DNA from: a virus
Strand: one strand, 5' to 3'
IMG/VR virus record: IMGVR_UViG_3300034061_005520
Coordinates: 62,001-126,000 of that record
Length of the DNA: 64,000 bases
This document shows positions 42,736 through 49,680 of the stretch, piece by piece; the first letter of the stretch is position 1; the number at the start of each line of letters is the position of its first letter. A program made the position numbers and the translations under genes. The notes under the pieces are model-generated. The model searched no databases. It saw only the letters and a list, made by a program, of their open reading frames with translations, and was not told the origin of the DNA.

Positions 42736-42766
42736 CAGGGGTTGGCAGCAAGAGTATGATATGTAG
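42560..42766 (+). CDS. Overlapping basic protein
   Basis: 68 residues (MDNGMITLHNNDDTRPRRKYGKIKVKAKQPWEAPTG...DSRPKRQRTRRDIDRGWQQEYDM). The composition reads like a real basic phage protein, and most of it lies in a second frame of the preceding gene. No clear ribosome site; the start could also be the ATG at 42575. Confidence 0.5.
   Translation: MDNGMITLHNNDDTRPRRKYGKIKVKAKQPWEAPTGHKEYRDTTMDSRPKRQRTRRDIDRGWQQEYDM
42732..42760 (+). promoter_or_regulatory. Promoter for tRNA-Thr and tRNA-Gln
   Basis: TTGACA, 17 bases, TATGAT, ending 10 bases before tRNA-Thr. Lies inside the end of the overlapping basic gene. Confidence 0.68.
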
Positions 42767-42770
42767 GATT

Positions 42771-42843
42771 GCCGATGTAGCTTCAATGGCAGAGCAACGG
42801 TTTTGTAAACCGTGGGTTGTAGGTTCGACTCCTATCATCGGCT
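42771..42843 (+). tRNA. tRNA-Thr (UGU)
   Basis: 73 bases. Acceptor GCCGATG/CATCGGC, anticodon stem ACGGT/ACCGT with loop TTTGTAA, T-loop TTCGACT. No encoded CCA. Confidence 0.93.
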
Positions 42844-42844
42844 C

Positions 42845-42915
42845 TCCGGGGTAGTGTAACGGTAGCACCAGAGATTTTGGTTCTCTTTGTCTGGGTTCGA
42901 ATCCTAGCCCCGGAA
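42845..42915 (+). tRNA. tRNA-Gln (UUG)
   Basis: 71 bases. Acceptor TCCGGGG/CCCCGGA, anticodon stem AGAGA/TCTCT with loop TTTTGGT, T-loop TTCGAAT. One base after tRNA-Thr. Confidence 0.93.
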
Positions 42916-42933
42916 TTAATAAAGGAGATAATT

Positions 42934-43356
42934 ATGCTTGGAAGTAATGCGATATACTTGGCAAGAGAAATCGGCAGTTGGGGTCTCACCAAGATGGACG
43001 AGGCTCAAAGAATAGATACTATCAAAAAGAATGAAGTTACTATTCGTTCTTTTAATAATTCTATTAGCGATATGGGGATAATGATGTATGAGTTTATGAC
43101 TAATAACAGTAGATCTAACCTGTATGGTTATAAAATGAAATTTGCTGCTATAGAGAACATATCGGCCGAATTGCTTTCTTGTTTGACCTATAATAGTAAT
43201 GTAGCATTTGGTTCTTGCGAAAAAGACTATAATAGAATAGCAGATGACTTGACAGTTATGGCAAAGATTTTGGATTTTGAGATAGAGAATAATATGACAA
43301 GCACTGATATTCGTAGTAAGACTTATAAGATTATGCCAAGGGAAGTGGCGGTATAA
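42934..43356 (+). CDS. Hypothetical helical protein between tRNA genes
   Basis: 140 residues from the ATG at 42934, preceded by AAAGGAG. Helical, with Asn/Ser/Met-rich loops (FNNSISDMGIMMYEFMTNNSRSN). No recognised family. Confidence 0.6.
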   Translation: MLGSNAIYLAREIGSWGLTKMDEAQRIDTIKKNEVTIRSFNNSISDMGIMMYEFMTNNSRSNLYGYKMKFAAIENISAELLSCLTYNSNVAFGSCEKDYNRIADDLTVMAKILDFEIENNMTSTDIRSKTYKIMPREVAV

Positions 43357-43361
43357 TTTTT

Positions 43362-43433
43362 TGCCCGATAGCACAATGGTAGTGCGGCAAACTGTTAATT
43401 TGTAGGTTCTAGGTTCGAGTCCTAGTCGGGCAG
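43362..43433 (+). tRNA. tRNA-Asn (GUU)
   Basis: 72 bases. Acceptor TGCCCGA/TCGGGCA, anticodon loop CTGTTAA with stem GCAAA/TTTGT, T-stem CTAGG/CCTAG. Confidence 0.92.
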
Positions 43434-43436
43434 TTT

Positions 43437-43523
43437 GGAATCTTGGCCGAGTGGTTTAAGGCAGCGGTTTACTAAACCGCCGAGGGTTAAAATCCTCCGG
43501 GGGTTCGAATCCCTCAGATTCCG
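43437..43523 (+). tRNA. tRNA-Ser-like with anticodon ACU
   Basis: 87 bases with a long variable arm, typical of tRNA-Ser. Acceptor GGAATCT/AGATTCC, anticodon stem GCGGT/ACCGC, loop TTACTAA. The anticodon ACU would read AGU; adenine at position 34 is unusual, since GCU is standard. Confidence 0.85.
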
Positions 43524-43549
43524 TCGGAGGCTGACGCAGAGTTGCGGAC

Positions 43550-43620
43550 ATTGGCGTAGTTCAACGGTAGAATGACGGTCTCCAAAACCGTAGATGAAGG
43601 TTCGATTCCTTCCGCCTTTG
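43550..43620 (+). tRNA. tRNA-Trp (CCA), acceptor with two U-U mismatches
   Basis: 71 bases. Anticodon stem ACGGT/ACCGT with loop CTCCAAA, T-arm GAAGG TTCGATT CCTTC. Acceptor ATTGGCG against CGCCTTT pairs five of seven positions. May be functional, edited or degenerating. Confidence 0.75.
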
Positions 43621-43635
43621 CTTAAAGTTTTGCTC

Positions 43636-43664
43636 TTGACAGGCCGATAACAGTAGTGTAGACT
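43636..43664 (+). promoter_or_regulatory. Promoter, YCGATA type
   Basis: TTGACA, 17 bases containing CCGATA, TAGACT. Confidence 0.78.
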
Positions 43665-43686
43665 ATTGGAAAGAAAGGAAACCAAT

Positions 43687-43875
43687 ATGAAAACTGTTCG
43701 CTTCTACGATATGGTTATTGATTGTTTTGAGAATGGCGTTGAGACAACTCGACAACTTGAGAATGAATTGCGTCTACAACTGCCCCAAGATTTTGATCTG
43801 AACGATGCTTTTGATATGTTAAATCGGGAAACTGGGTGTGATGTGTGTTCTTTTAAGTATGAAAATATAGCCTAA
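43687..43875 (+). CDS. Small acidic protein
   Basis: 62 residues (MKTVRFYDMVIDCFENGVETTRQLENELRLQ...), start preceded by AAAGGAAAC. Helical, with two Cys near the end (GCDVCSF). No known family. Confidence 0.52.
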   Translation: MKTVRFYDMVIDCFENGVETTRQLENELRLQLPQDFDLNDAFDMLNRETGCDVCSFKYENIA

Positions 43876-43902
43876 AAAGATGGTTCAGTGGTTGGCCGAT
43901 TT

Positions 43903-43975
43903 GGAGGCGTAACTTAGTGGCTAAAGTAGCGGTCTTTTAAACCGAAAACCGTGGGTTCGAGTCCCACCGCCTCCA
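43903..43975 (+). tRNA. tRNA-Lys (UUU)
   Basis: 73 bases. Acceptor GGAGGCG/CGCCTCC, anticodon loop CTTTTAA, T-stem GTGGG/CCCAC. The outermost anticodon-stem pair is mismatched (G against A). Confidence 0.9.
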
Positions 43976-44033
43976 CTAGTATGGTGTATAACTAGAGTAG
44001 CAGATTACTAGTAAACTACTCTAGGAGATAATA

Positions 44034-44447
44034 ATGCACAGTAAAAGAAAAGGTAATATAGGGCAGTTCGGTGTTGGTTTAGCATTAACTAAACTGGGGT
44101 ACTCCGTATTCACAGAAGAAGGAGACATTTCTAAAATAGATATTATTGCCGAAAAAGATGGCAACCTAATAAAAATACAATCTAAGGCAATAACACCGGT
44201 GGATGGTTGTATTAAAATACCTCTAAAAAAGAGTGGCCCAAACTATCAGTTTTATTATGATGCTTCAATGTTTGACTACTTTGCCGCATACGATCTAGAG
44301 GATGGTAAGGTGTACCTAGTATCCTCAGATATACTGACAGAAAACAATACCTTGTTTAACCTAAGAAAAGAATTTCCAAAAAATAATCAAAAAGATAAAA
44401 TTAATCTTGCTTCTGATTACGAGATTGAAAAAATTCTTGGGTCTTGA
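44034..44447 (+). CDS. PD-(D/E)XK nuclease-like protein
   Basis: 137 residues. NIGQFGVGLALTKLGYSVF, then KIDIIAEKDGNLIKIQSKA, resembles the restriction-endonuclease-like fold of small intron-associated and resolvase-type nucleases: Gln replaces the first helix Glu, Asp in KIDII, and IQSK where the usual ExK stands. Q instead of E in the last motif is common in this family (QxK). Likely a DNA cleaving enzyme, free-standing. Start preceded by TAGGAGA. Confidence 0.62.
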   Translation: MHSKRKGNIGQFGVGLALTKLGYSVFTEEGDISKIDIIAEKDGNLIKIQSKAITPVDGCIKIPLKKSGPNYQFYYDASMFDYFAAYDLEDGKVYLVSSDILTENNTLFNLRKEFPKNNQKDKINLASDYEIEKILGS

Positions 44448-44472
44448 CAGTTTGACCGCTTTGGTGTAAGAT
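44444..44472 (+). promoter_or_regulatory. Promoter
   Basis: TTGACA, 17 bases, TAAGAT; CCGCTT in place of CCGATA. Overlaps the end of the previous gene. Confidence 0.65.
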
Positions 44473-44496
44473 AAGAATCTAGAAAGGAGTAAGCCT

Positions 44497-44685
44497 ATGC
44501 GTTATTATGACGAAGAAACAGATTATCCGTTTGATTACGAAAATATGATGAGCGGTGGGTTTGATGATCTTCTGGAGGAAGAAGATTACACCGACGATGA
44601 ACTGTATGAAGTTAACGACGAGAACGACGTTGACGAATGGGTTAACTCCTACAATAATGTAGAAGATGAAATTGTTGACGAGTAA
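44497..44685 (+). CDS. Strongly acidic small protein
   Basis: 62 residues, about 40% Asp/Glu with Tyr (MRYYDEETDYPFDYENMMSGG). Similar composition to the protein at 35643, but without the MSxPDP start. Start preceded by GAAAGGAG. Ends immediately before a tRNA-like element. Confidence 0.58.
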   Translation: MRYYDEETDYPFDYENMMSGGFDDLLEEEDYTDDELYEVNDENDVDEWVNSYNNVEDEIVDE

Positions 44686-44689
44686 TAAT

Positions 44690-44776
44690 GTGGATGCCTC
44701 TCGGTGGGACGAGACTCTTTTCTATAAATCCTTTCTTTCTTATCTCAAGTAGTACGTTCGAATCGTACCATCCACT
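44690..44776 (+). tRNA. tRNA-like element without an anticodon arm
   Basis: 87 bases. The acceptor GTGGATG/CATCCAC pairs perfectly, a D-like hairpin TCTCG/CGAGA encloses GTGGGA, and the T-arm GTACG TTCGAAT CGTAC is intact. Between 44715 and 44751 the sequence is a pyrimidine-rich run with no five-pair anticodon stem. It could be a pseudo-tRNA, an intron-bearing tRNA, or a tRNA mimic. Confidence 0.5.
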
Positions 44777-44779
44777 CTT

Positions 44780-45286
44780 ATGAATACGCTGAATCAGAAC
44801 GTAGACGATTTCAGGGTAATGGCAGACGGTAAGGTTATCCAAGGTGCTAGCCACACCTGTATGGTATTGAATCATAAGATTCGTAATAAGGCTATCATTA
44901 AGGCAATTTGCGATCTGCGTAGAATTAGCAATCAGTTTGATAGTATCGTTTGCTGCGGAACTAGCGGACTAATGGTTGTTCCGCAAATAGCAGAATTGCT
45001 AGATAAGCATATTGTTGTAATTAGAAAGCCAGAAACAAAATCATATAGTGGTTTTGCTATAGAGGGCGTGATTCCTTTTAGGTACGTTATTGTTGATGAT
45101 CTGGTTTGCTCTGGTTCTACTATAAAATTTATTAAGAATACTATCTACGAAGAATGCCCTAAATCTAGGTGTGTTGGCGTTTATTGTTATATGCCAGATG
45201 AGTGTGCGTACAACACCGAGAACGCTAAACTTTTTGAACGTGACTTTGGCACACTGTTCTTAAATCCAGGCCCGCCAAGAACTTAG
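44780..45286 (+). CDS. Phosphoribosyltransferase
   Basis: 168 residues. YVIVDDLVCSGSTIKFI (about 96-112) is the type I PRTase PRPP-binding loop: two acidic residues, then Ser-Gly-Ser-Thr. SIVCCGTSGLMVVPQIAELLDK lies before it as the first strand and loop. Role is probably salvage of a nucleobase for phage DNA. It begins four bases after the tRNA-like element. The stop TAG lies inside the following dyad element. Confidence 0.85.
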   Translation: MNTLNQNVDDFRVMADGKVIQGASHTCMVLNHKIRNKAIIKAICDLRRISNQFDSIVCCGTSGLMVVPQIAELLDKHIVVIRKPETKSYSGFAIEGVIPFRYVIVDDLVCSGSTIKFIKNTIYEECPKSRCVGVYCYMPDECAYNTENAKLFERDFGTLFLNPGPPRT

Positions 45287-45345
45287 GGCGAGGCGGGGCG
45301 GCCCCGCGTGACGTAACTCCTTACGTATCAACACCTTGCGACGAG
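45262..45345. repeat. Intergenic 38-bp dyad element, copy 14
   Basis: GAACTTA box and TAACTCCTTA (45314-45323) flank GGGCGAGGCGGGGCGGCCCCGC. Centres 38 bp apart. The TAG of its first box is the stop of the PRTase gene. Confidence 0.88.
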
Positions 45346-45369
45346 AAAATTTTTTCGCAAGATTTCCTA

Positions 45370-45397
45370 TTGACAAGCCGATAACATACTGTAGAAT
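45370..45397 (+). promoter_or_regulatory. Promoter, YCGATA type
   Basis: TTGACA, 16 bases containing CCGATA, TAGAAT. Confidence 0.8.
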
Positions 45398-45440
45398 AGG
45401 TGGAGTTGAACGAAGTACGATAACACGAAAGGTTAATGAG

Positions 45441-46391
45441 ATGGCTCATGCAGTTGAACAGATGATGTTTGTTGGTGCTACTCCGTGGCATGGTCTTGGC
45501 AATCAGTTGGATGAGGCTCCCACGATTAGCGAGGCAATTACCGCCGCTGGTCTGGACTGGGAGGTTGGTCTTAAGGATTTGTTTACGAGCGAAGGTACTC
45601 CGGTTCCGGCTCGTGCAACCTATCGCAAAACCGACAACTCTATCTTGGGTGTTGTTGGCCCGCGATATACTCCGCTGCAAAACAGCGATGCTTTCGATTG
45701 GTTTCAGCCGTTTCTTGATGCTAACGAGTGCCAACTTCATACTGCCGGATCGCTCCATAGCGGTCAAAAGGTGTGGGTTCTCGCTCAACTCAACCGCGAC
45801 AATAGCGAGATCGTGAAGGGTGATGAGGTTTCCAAGTTTATCCTTCTGTCTAACAGCCATGATGGTACAACTGCAATTCGCGTCGGCTACACCCCGATTC
45901 GTGTTGTGTGTGCTAACACGATGGCAATGGCCCATAGCAAGGGTAGCGGTTCGCAGTTGATTCGGATTCGACACACTCGCTCCAGCCAGAAGAATCTGGA
46001 ACAGGTTCGAGATATTATGGATAATATCAATGTCCAGTTCGAGGCTACTGCGGAACAGTTTCGGTTCCTCGCTAGCAAGAACTTTAATCAGGGTGATATT
46101 CGTCGATATGTTAAGTCGATGCTGGGCATCGAAGGTACGCCCGACGAAGATGTTAAGACTCGCACCAGAAATATCATGGACGAGATTCTTGCTCTGGTCG
46201 AAGGGCCGAAGCAATCAGCAACGGGTGTTAGGGGTACTTGGTGGGCTGCTTATAACGGCTACAATGAATACCTTAACTATAACAAGGGTCGCACGACCGA
46301 TAACCGGCTCGATTCGCTCTGGTTCGGTCAGAACGCGAACGATAACAGCAAGGCGTTAACGACTGCTCTGGAGTTTGCGAACGCTATCTAA
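45441..46391 (+). CDS. DUF932 family protein
   Basis: 316 residues from the ATG at 45441 (MAHAVEQMMFVGATPWHGLGNQLDEAPTI), preceded by GAAAGG. TPWHGLG and IRVVCANTMAMAHS are hallmarks of the DUF932 phage/plasmid protein family, whose function is unknown. The region is GC-rich and codon-biased like other likely highly expressed genes. Followed by a strong terminator. Confidence 0.85.
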   Translation: MAHAVEQMMFVGATPWHGLGNQLDEAPTISEAITAAGLDWEVGLKDLFTSEGTPVPARATYRKTDNSILGVVGPRYTPLQNSDAFDWFQPFLDANECQLHTAGSLHSGQKVWVLAQLNRDNSEIVKGDEVSKFILLSNSHDGTTAIRVGYTPIRVVCANTMAMAHSKGSGSQLIRIRHTRSSQKNLEQVRDIMDNINVQFEATAEQFRFLASKNFNQGDIRRYVKSMLGIEGTPDEDVKTRTRNIMDEILALVEGPKQSATGVRGTWWAAYNGYNEYLNYNKGRTTDNRLDSLWFGQNANDNSKALTTALEFANAI

Positions 46392-46416
46392 CTTTTCGTG
46401 TCACGATGAAAAGGGG

Positions 46417-46457
46417 AAGGGCCGTGGCTGGGAAACCGGCTGCGGCCTTTTCTTTTA
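46417..46457 (+). terminator. Rho-independent terminator
   Basis: AAGG-GCCGTGGCTGG pairs with CCGGCTGCGGCCTT around a GAAA loop with one bulged G, then TTTTCTTTT. Ends the DUF932 transcript. Confidence 0.88.
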
Positions 46458-46471
46458 ATTCATTGACCACT

Positions 46472-46560
46472 AGACGTAACTCTTTAATACGTAAGGACTT
46501 AGGGCAAGCCGGGCCCCGAAAATTAGTCGTAAGTTTAATGCTGGTAAGGGGTTACGGCAA
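46472..46560. repeat. Intergenic 38-bp dyad element, copy 15
   Basis: TAAGGACTTA (46492-46501) and TAAGTTTAAT (46530-46539) flank GGGCAAGCCGGGCCCCG. Centres 38 bp apart. Last copy in the window and the only one after a classic terminator. Confidence 0.85.
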
Positions 46561-46589
46561 ATTTTTTCAAAGAATCTCAACTTACGTCA

Positions 46590-46618
46590 TGGACAACTGC
46601 CCTAAGTGACGATACAAT
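46590..46618 (+). promoter_or_regulatory. Possible promoter
   Basis: TGGACA, 17 bases, TACAAT, with ACGATA overlapping the -10. Followed by about 110 bases of leader without a gene, then site B. Confidence 0.5.
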
Positions 46619-46725
46619 GGGGTGTAAGGCTAGTAATGGTAAGGGTTTAGGATAAGAAAGATTTAGAGTTATGTCTACTGGTATAATTCTAAGTCTATTT
46701 AAGTCCACCCCTTGATTGTCCAATG

Positions 46726-46768
46726 TAATCCTACGGATTTGGCGGTCGTGGCGATAGTCAGCGAATTT
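46726..46768 (+). promoter_or_regulatory. TAGTCAGCGA site B
   Basis: TAATCCTACGGATTTGGCGG, then GATAGTCAGCGAATTT. The gene at 46802 starts 34 bases later. Shares 25 or more bases with sites A and C. Confidence 0.7.
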
Positions 46769-46801
46769 CTAGGGGTCAATTAATTTAGCAGGAGAAAAGA
46801 A

Positions 46802-46993
46802 ATGGTGACTGTTACGGATAAAAATAGAGAAGATATTATTCGGGTCTATGCTTCTAACATCTTGGATCATATGGACTTTGATACTCTATATAGTTTTGCT
46901 TATGAACAGTTGGTGGAGAGTAAGAGTCTTATGGATAATGAGCCTTTGGAAAATGAGATTAAAGAATATTACCCTGAGATTCTGGAAGATTGA
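46802..46993 (+). CDS. Small acidic protein of a paralogous pair
   Basis: 63 residues (MVTVTDKNREDIIRVYASNILDHMDFDTL...NEPLENEIKEYYPEILED), preceded by GCAGGAGAAAAG. It resembles the protein at 48210 (LTNDELENEIARHDPQLLSD), so the two are probably related by duplication. Confidence 0.62.
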   Translation: MVTVTDKNREDIIRVYASNILDHMDFDTLYSFAYEQLVESKSLMDNEPLENEIKEYYPEILED

Positions 46994-47031
46994 TTGTGCA
47001 GGGTTGATGTAAATCCTTTATAGTCAAGGAC

Positions 47032-47059
47032 TTGCGGCAACCGATAACTGTGGTATACT
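47032..47059 (+). promoter_or_regulatory. Promoter, YCGATA type
   Basis: TTGCGG, 16 bases containing CCGATA, TATACT. About 240 bases of untranslated leader follow before the next gene at 47305; no structure was recognised in it. Confidence 0.65.
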
Positions 47060-47304
47060 TGTGTCTCTTGTCCGGTCAATCCTCTCAACCCATTAGGTGA
47101 TTTTATTACTATTATTATTCTTGTTAGTATGATTGTTGGTCTGGTTCACGGCAATATGGCTATGGCAAGGTAGCCAACAAGCTATCATAGTCTGGGTGGG
47201 TACTGGGTCAAGTAGAGATTTGTTAGTGTTTGTATAAGAGATATATAACATCCCCGGACCTGCATAATATTATAACACAGGTTCAATTTGTCAAGGGAGC
47301 AAGC

Positions 47305-47493
47305 ATGATTAAACCAATCGAAGCTATCTTGTATTTTTACGTTTGGATTAATGGTAGTTGGTCTGTGGAATTATCTAATAAAGTATACCATGAGCCAACA
47401 CATTGTCAAGTTACCGTTAATGATTTAATTACTAATGAGAATGTTTATGATCTAAATAAAACATTAGAGTCTGTCTTGATTAAGGAAGACTAG
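47305..47493 (+). CDS. Hypothetical small protein
   Basis: 62 residues from the ATG at 47305 (MIKPIEAILYFYVWINGSWSVELSNKVYHEPT...), preceded by CAAGGGAGC. Beta-rich. Starts a unit that continues into the peptidase-like gene. Confidence 0.55.
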   Translation: MIKPIEAILYFYVWINGSWSVELSNKVYHEPTHCQVTVNDLITNENVYDLNKTLESVLIKED

Positions 47494-47506
47494 GAAGGAC
47501 ATAATA

Positions 47507-48004
47507 ATGCAGGTACAAAAAATATGGTCTAAGGTTATTGTATTCACTATTTGTTGCTTGTCTATTTCTCCAAGCCTGTGCCATGCACAGGACTCTTGGT
47601 CTCTAAATAATAGAGTACTATCTTTTGCTAATAATAGTATTGGTAGAAGTATTAATAATGGTAATTGCTGGGTTTTTCCTAGGGACGCTTTGTTCTACGC
47701 TGGAGGTAGATTTCCGGGGCCTCGAGGAAGTTATAGAACTACAGTTTTTGGCAGAGTAGTGAGTCTTAATGAATTAAGGCCCGGTGACATTATCGCCTTT
47801 GAATCTGCTACATTCGCTAGTCGTGGCAGAATATACGCACGCACAGGAGCAAATCATTATGCAATAGTCGAGAGTGTTTATCGCGGACAGATAACCATGC
47901 TACATCAAAACTGGGCCGGAAAAAGATATGTTATTCGTGGTTATTGTAATCCTAGGGACTTAGTTTTTGGTAAAATTATTTACTATAGACCACAGTTAAA
48001 ATAG
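47507..48004 (+). CDS. Secreted CHAP/NlpC-P60-like hydrolase
   Basis: 165 residues. Residues 1-27 form a signal peptide (VIVFTICCLSISPSLCHA, cut before QDSW). The core NNGNCWVFPRDALFYAGGR (catalytic Cys near residue 53), LRPGDIIAFES and NHYAIVESVYRGQITMLHQN (His near 117) matches papain-like CHAP/NlpC-P60 peptidoglycan hydrolases. It could act as a signal-secreted lysin, a route known for some phages. Small membrane genes at 49902-50309 may be its partners. Confidence 0.75.
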   Translation: MQVQKIWSKVIVFTICCLSISPSLCHAQDSWSLNNRVLSFANNSIGRSINNGNCWVFPRDALFYAGGRFPGPRGSYRTTVFGRVVSLNELRPGDIIAFESATFASRGRIYARTGANHYAIVESVYRGQITMLHQNWAGKRYVIRGYCNPRDLVFGKIIYYRPQLK

Positions 48005-48022
48005 GTTAGAATATGTTATTCC

Positions 48023-48062
48023 TAATCCTACGGATTTGCGGTCTTGGCGATAGTCAGCGAGT
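48023..48062 (+). promoter_or_regulatory. TAGTCAGCGA site C
   Basis: TAATCCTACGGATTTGCGG, then GATAGTCAGCGAGTTT, 150 bases before the gene at 48210. A GGGGCCAAAGGCCAC hairpin-like stretch lies in between. Confidence 0.68.
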
Positions 48063-48209
48063 TTATAAGAACACTCTAAAAAGTTGATGGACAAACTGTT
48101 GACCTGTGGTAAAATGGGAAAGTCAACGGGGCCAAAGGCCACTCGTGAAAATGATGGGCCGATGGAATCATGGGCAAATGTATTTATTACTTTTACCATG
48201 AGGTGAGTT

Positions 48210-48440
48210 ATGTATAAGATTGATAGTTTTAATAGGAATTATGTTATAGAAAGATATGTTGATGATATTGTAGGGGGCATGCATTTTCTAGATATTAAAG
48301 CAAGACTAAAAGATTATTTGTTGGCTGAAAAATTGCAACTAACAAATGATGAACTAGAAAATGAAATAGCTAGACACGACCCACAACTCTTATCCGATAT
48401 TTATATCGAAGAAATAGTAGAGGAGGTGTCAAATGCCTAG
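48210..48440 (+). CDS. Small protein, paralogue of the 46802 product
   Basis: 76 residues (MYKIDSFNRNYVIERYVDDIVGGMHFLD...LTNDELENEIARHDPQLL), preceded by TGAGGTGAG. Shares the LENEI and PxLxD tail with the 63-residue protein at 46802. Confidence 0.62.
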   Translation: MYKIDSFNRNYVIERYVDDIVGGMHFLDIKARLKDYLLAEKLQLTNDELENEIARHDPQLLSDIYIEEIVEEVSNA

Positions 48441-48675
48441 ATTATTTAATAGGGTATTAACGTTTCATGTTGAAGGAGAAATCTATGATCGTGAAACAAA
48501 ACCCGAAGATATTATCAAAAATTATAATTGGACTTATAAAGATAACTCCGATGACAACCACTTCTTTATTTCTGCTCAACACAAAGATAATCGGGGCAGG
48601 ATAACTAAGATGACAAAGCTACCAAAGATTCATAGATGGAAAAAACCAGATACTGAATTCTTTTTAAATATGTGA
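48433..48675 (+). CDS. Hypothetical basic protein
   Basis: 80 residues (MPRLFNRVLTFHVEGEIYDRETKPEDII...), coupled to the preceding gene by an overlapping start and GAGGAGG. Basic C-terminal part. No known family. Followed by a terminator. Confidence 0.55.
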   Translation: MPRLFNRVLTFHVEGEIYDRETKPEDIIKNYNWTYKDNSDDNHFFISAQHKDNRGRITKMTKLPKIHRWKKPDTEFFLNM

Positions 48676-48685
48676 TAAAGAAGAA

Positions 48686-48713
48686 CTCCCCCGAACAAAC
48701 TCGGGGGTTTTTT
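48686..48713 (+). terminator. Rho-independent terminator
   Basis: CTCCCCCGA, ACAAAC loop, TCGGGGG, then TTTTTT. Confidence 0.92.
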
Positions 48714-48720
48714 GTTTCAG

Positions 48721-48765
48721 CTAATATAATAAGATTGGTTTTAGTGGTCGTAGTCAGCGGGTTTT
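48721..48765 (+). promoter_or_regulatory. TAGTCAGCGA site D
   Basis: A degenerate form: GATTGGTTTTAGTGGTCG, then TAGTCAGCGGG, with a second GTCAGCGAA string shortly after. It precedes the glycosyltransferase gene. Confidence 0.55.
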
Positions 48766-48812
48766 GGTGGTCAGCGAACTTGCCATGAATGATTTGTTGT
48801 TTATTATGGAAT

Positions 48813-49667
48813 ATGAGCAACAAACTTCTAACAATCGGCATGGCAACCTATGATGATTTTCATGGGGTTTATTTTAGCCTTCAAGCACTAAGAATGTACC
48901 ACCATATCTGTTCAACAGATCGGGTGGAATTTTTAGTTATAGATAATAATCCCGATGGTGCTCATGGCAAAGCAGTTCATGATCTTGTTAGAGGGTGGGT
49001 TGGTCATACAGCAAAATATATTCCTTATAAGAATAAAACCAGTACCGCTGTTAGAAATGAAATCTTTAGAAATGCAACTGGCAAGTATACCATCTCTATT
49101 GATTGTCACGTAATGATTAGGTCTGGCGGAATAGATAAATTATTAGAATATTTTAGCAATAATCCAGATTGTAAGGATATAGTCCAGGGACCTTTATGGT
49201 ATGATGATCTGAAAAATTTCTCCACAGAATTTTCTCCGGTGTGGAGAGATAATATGTATGGAACTTGGGATACTAATCAACAAGGCTATAATAGTGGCCA
49301 ACCTTTTGAAATTCCAATGATGGGCCTGGGATTATTCTCATGTGAAACCAAAAACTGGCTTGGATTTAATGAACACTTTAGAGGGTTCGGTGGAGAAGAA
49401 GGATATATTCATGAGAAGTTTAGGAGAGCCGGAGGCAAGGCTATATGTATACCACAACTTAAGTGGGTTCATAGATTTGGCAGACCAGACGGGGTTAAGT
49501 ATCCACTCTTAACAGAGCACAGAGTTTTTAATTATTTTGTTGGGTGGTTAGAAATTACCAAAGACCCAAATCATGAAATGGTTAAATCTGCTTATGATCA
49601 CTTTAAGGATAAGATCCCGGGCAGAATAGACGAACTATTAGAGGAAGCAAAAAAGTTGAGCCTATAA
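48813..49667 (+). CDS. Family 2 glycosyltransferase
   Basis: 284 residues from the ATG at 48813 (MSNKLLTIGMATYDDFHGVYFSLQALRMYHHICS). GT-A features: FLVIDNNPDGAHGK near residue 45 and KYTISIDCHVMIRSGGIDKLLEYF (D-x-H in place of DxD) near 98. FRGFGGEEGYIHEKFRRAGGKAICIPQLKWVHRFGR near 195 gives the acceptor-side ED-like motif (GGEEGY). Could glycosylate the Thr-rich linkers of the display proteins or host surface sugars; inference. Confidence 0.85.
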   Translation: MSNKLLTIGMATYDDFHGVYFSLQALRMYHHICSTDRVEFLVIDNNPDGAHGKAVHDLVRGWVGHTAKYIPYKNKTSTAVRNEIFRNATGKYTISIDCHVMIRSGGIDKLLEYFSNNPDCKDIVQGPLWYDDLKNFSTEFSPVWRDNMYGTWDTNQQGYNSGQPFEIPMMGLGLFSCETKNWLGFNEHFRGFGGEEGYIHEKFRRAGGKAICIPQLKWVHRFGRPDGVKYPLLTEHRVFNYFVGWLEITKDPNHEMVKSAYDHFKDKIPGRIDELLEEAKKLSL

Positions 49668-49680
49668 AAATTGTCTCACC

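Noticed and set aside
45321-46214. A 297-residue minus-strand frame opposite the DUF932 gene
   Set aside because: DUF932 motifs are clear on the plus strand; the antisense frame is a by-product of codon bias.
31495-46560. Interpretation of the dyad elements as a CRISPR array
   Set aside because: Copies are separated by whole genes, not by short spacers, and they vary in sequence.
48114-48206. A 30-residue frame after site C
   Set aside because: The upstream boxes are weak and the peptide has no recognisable feature.
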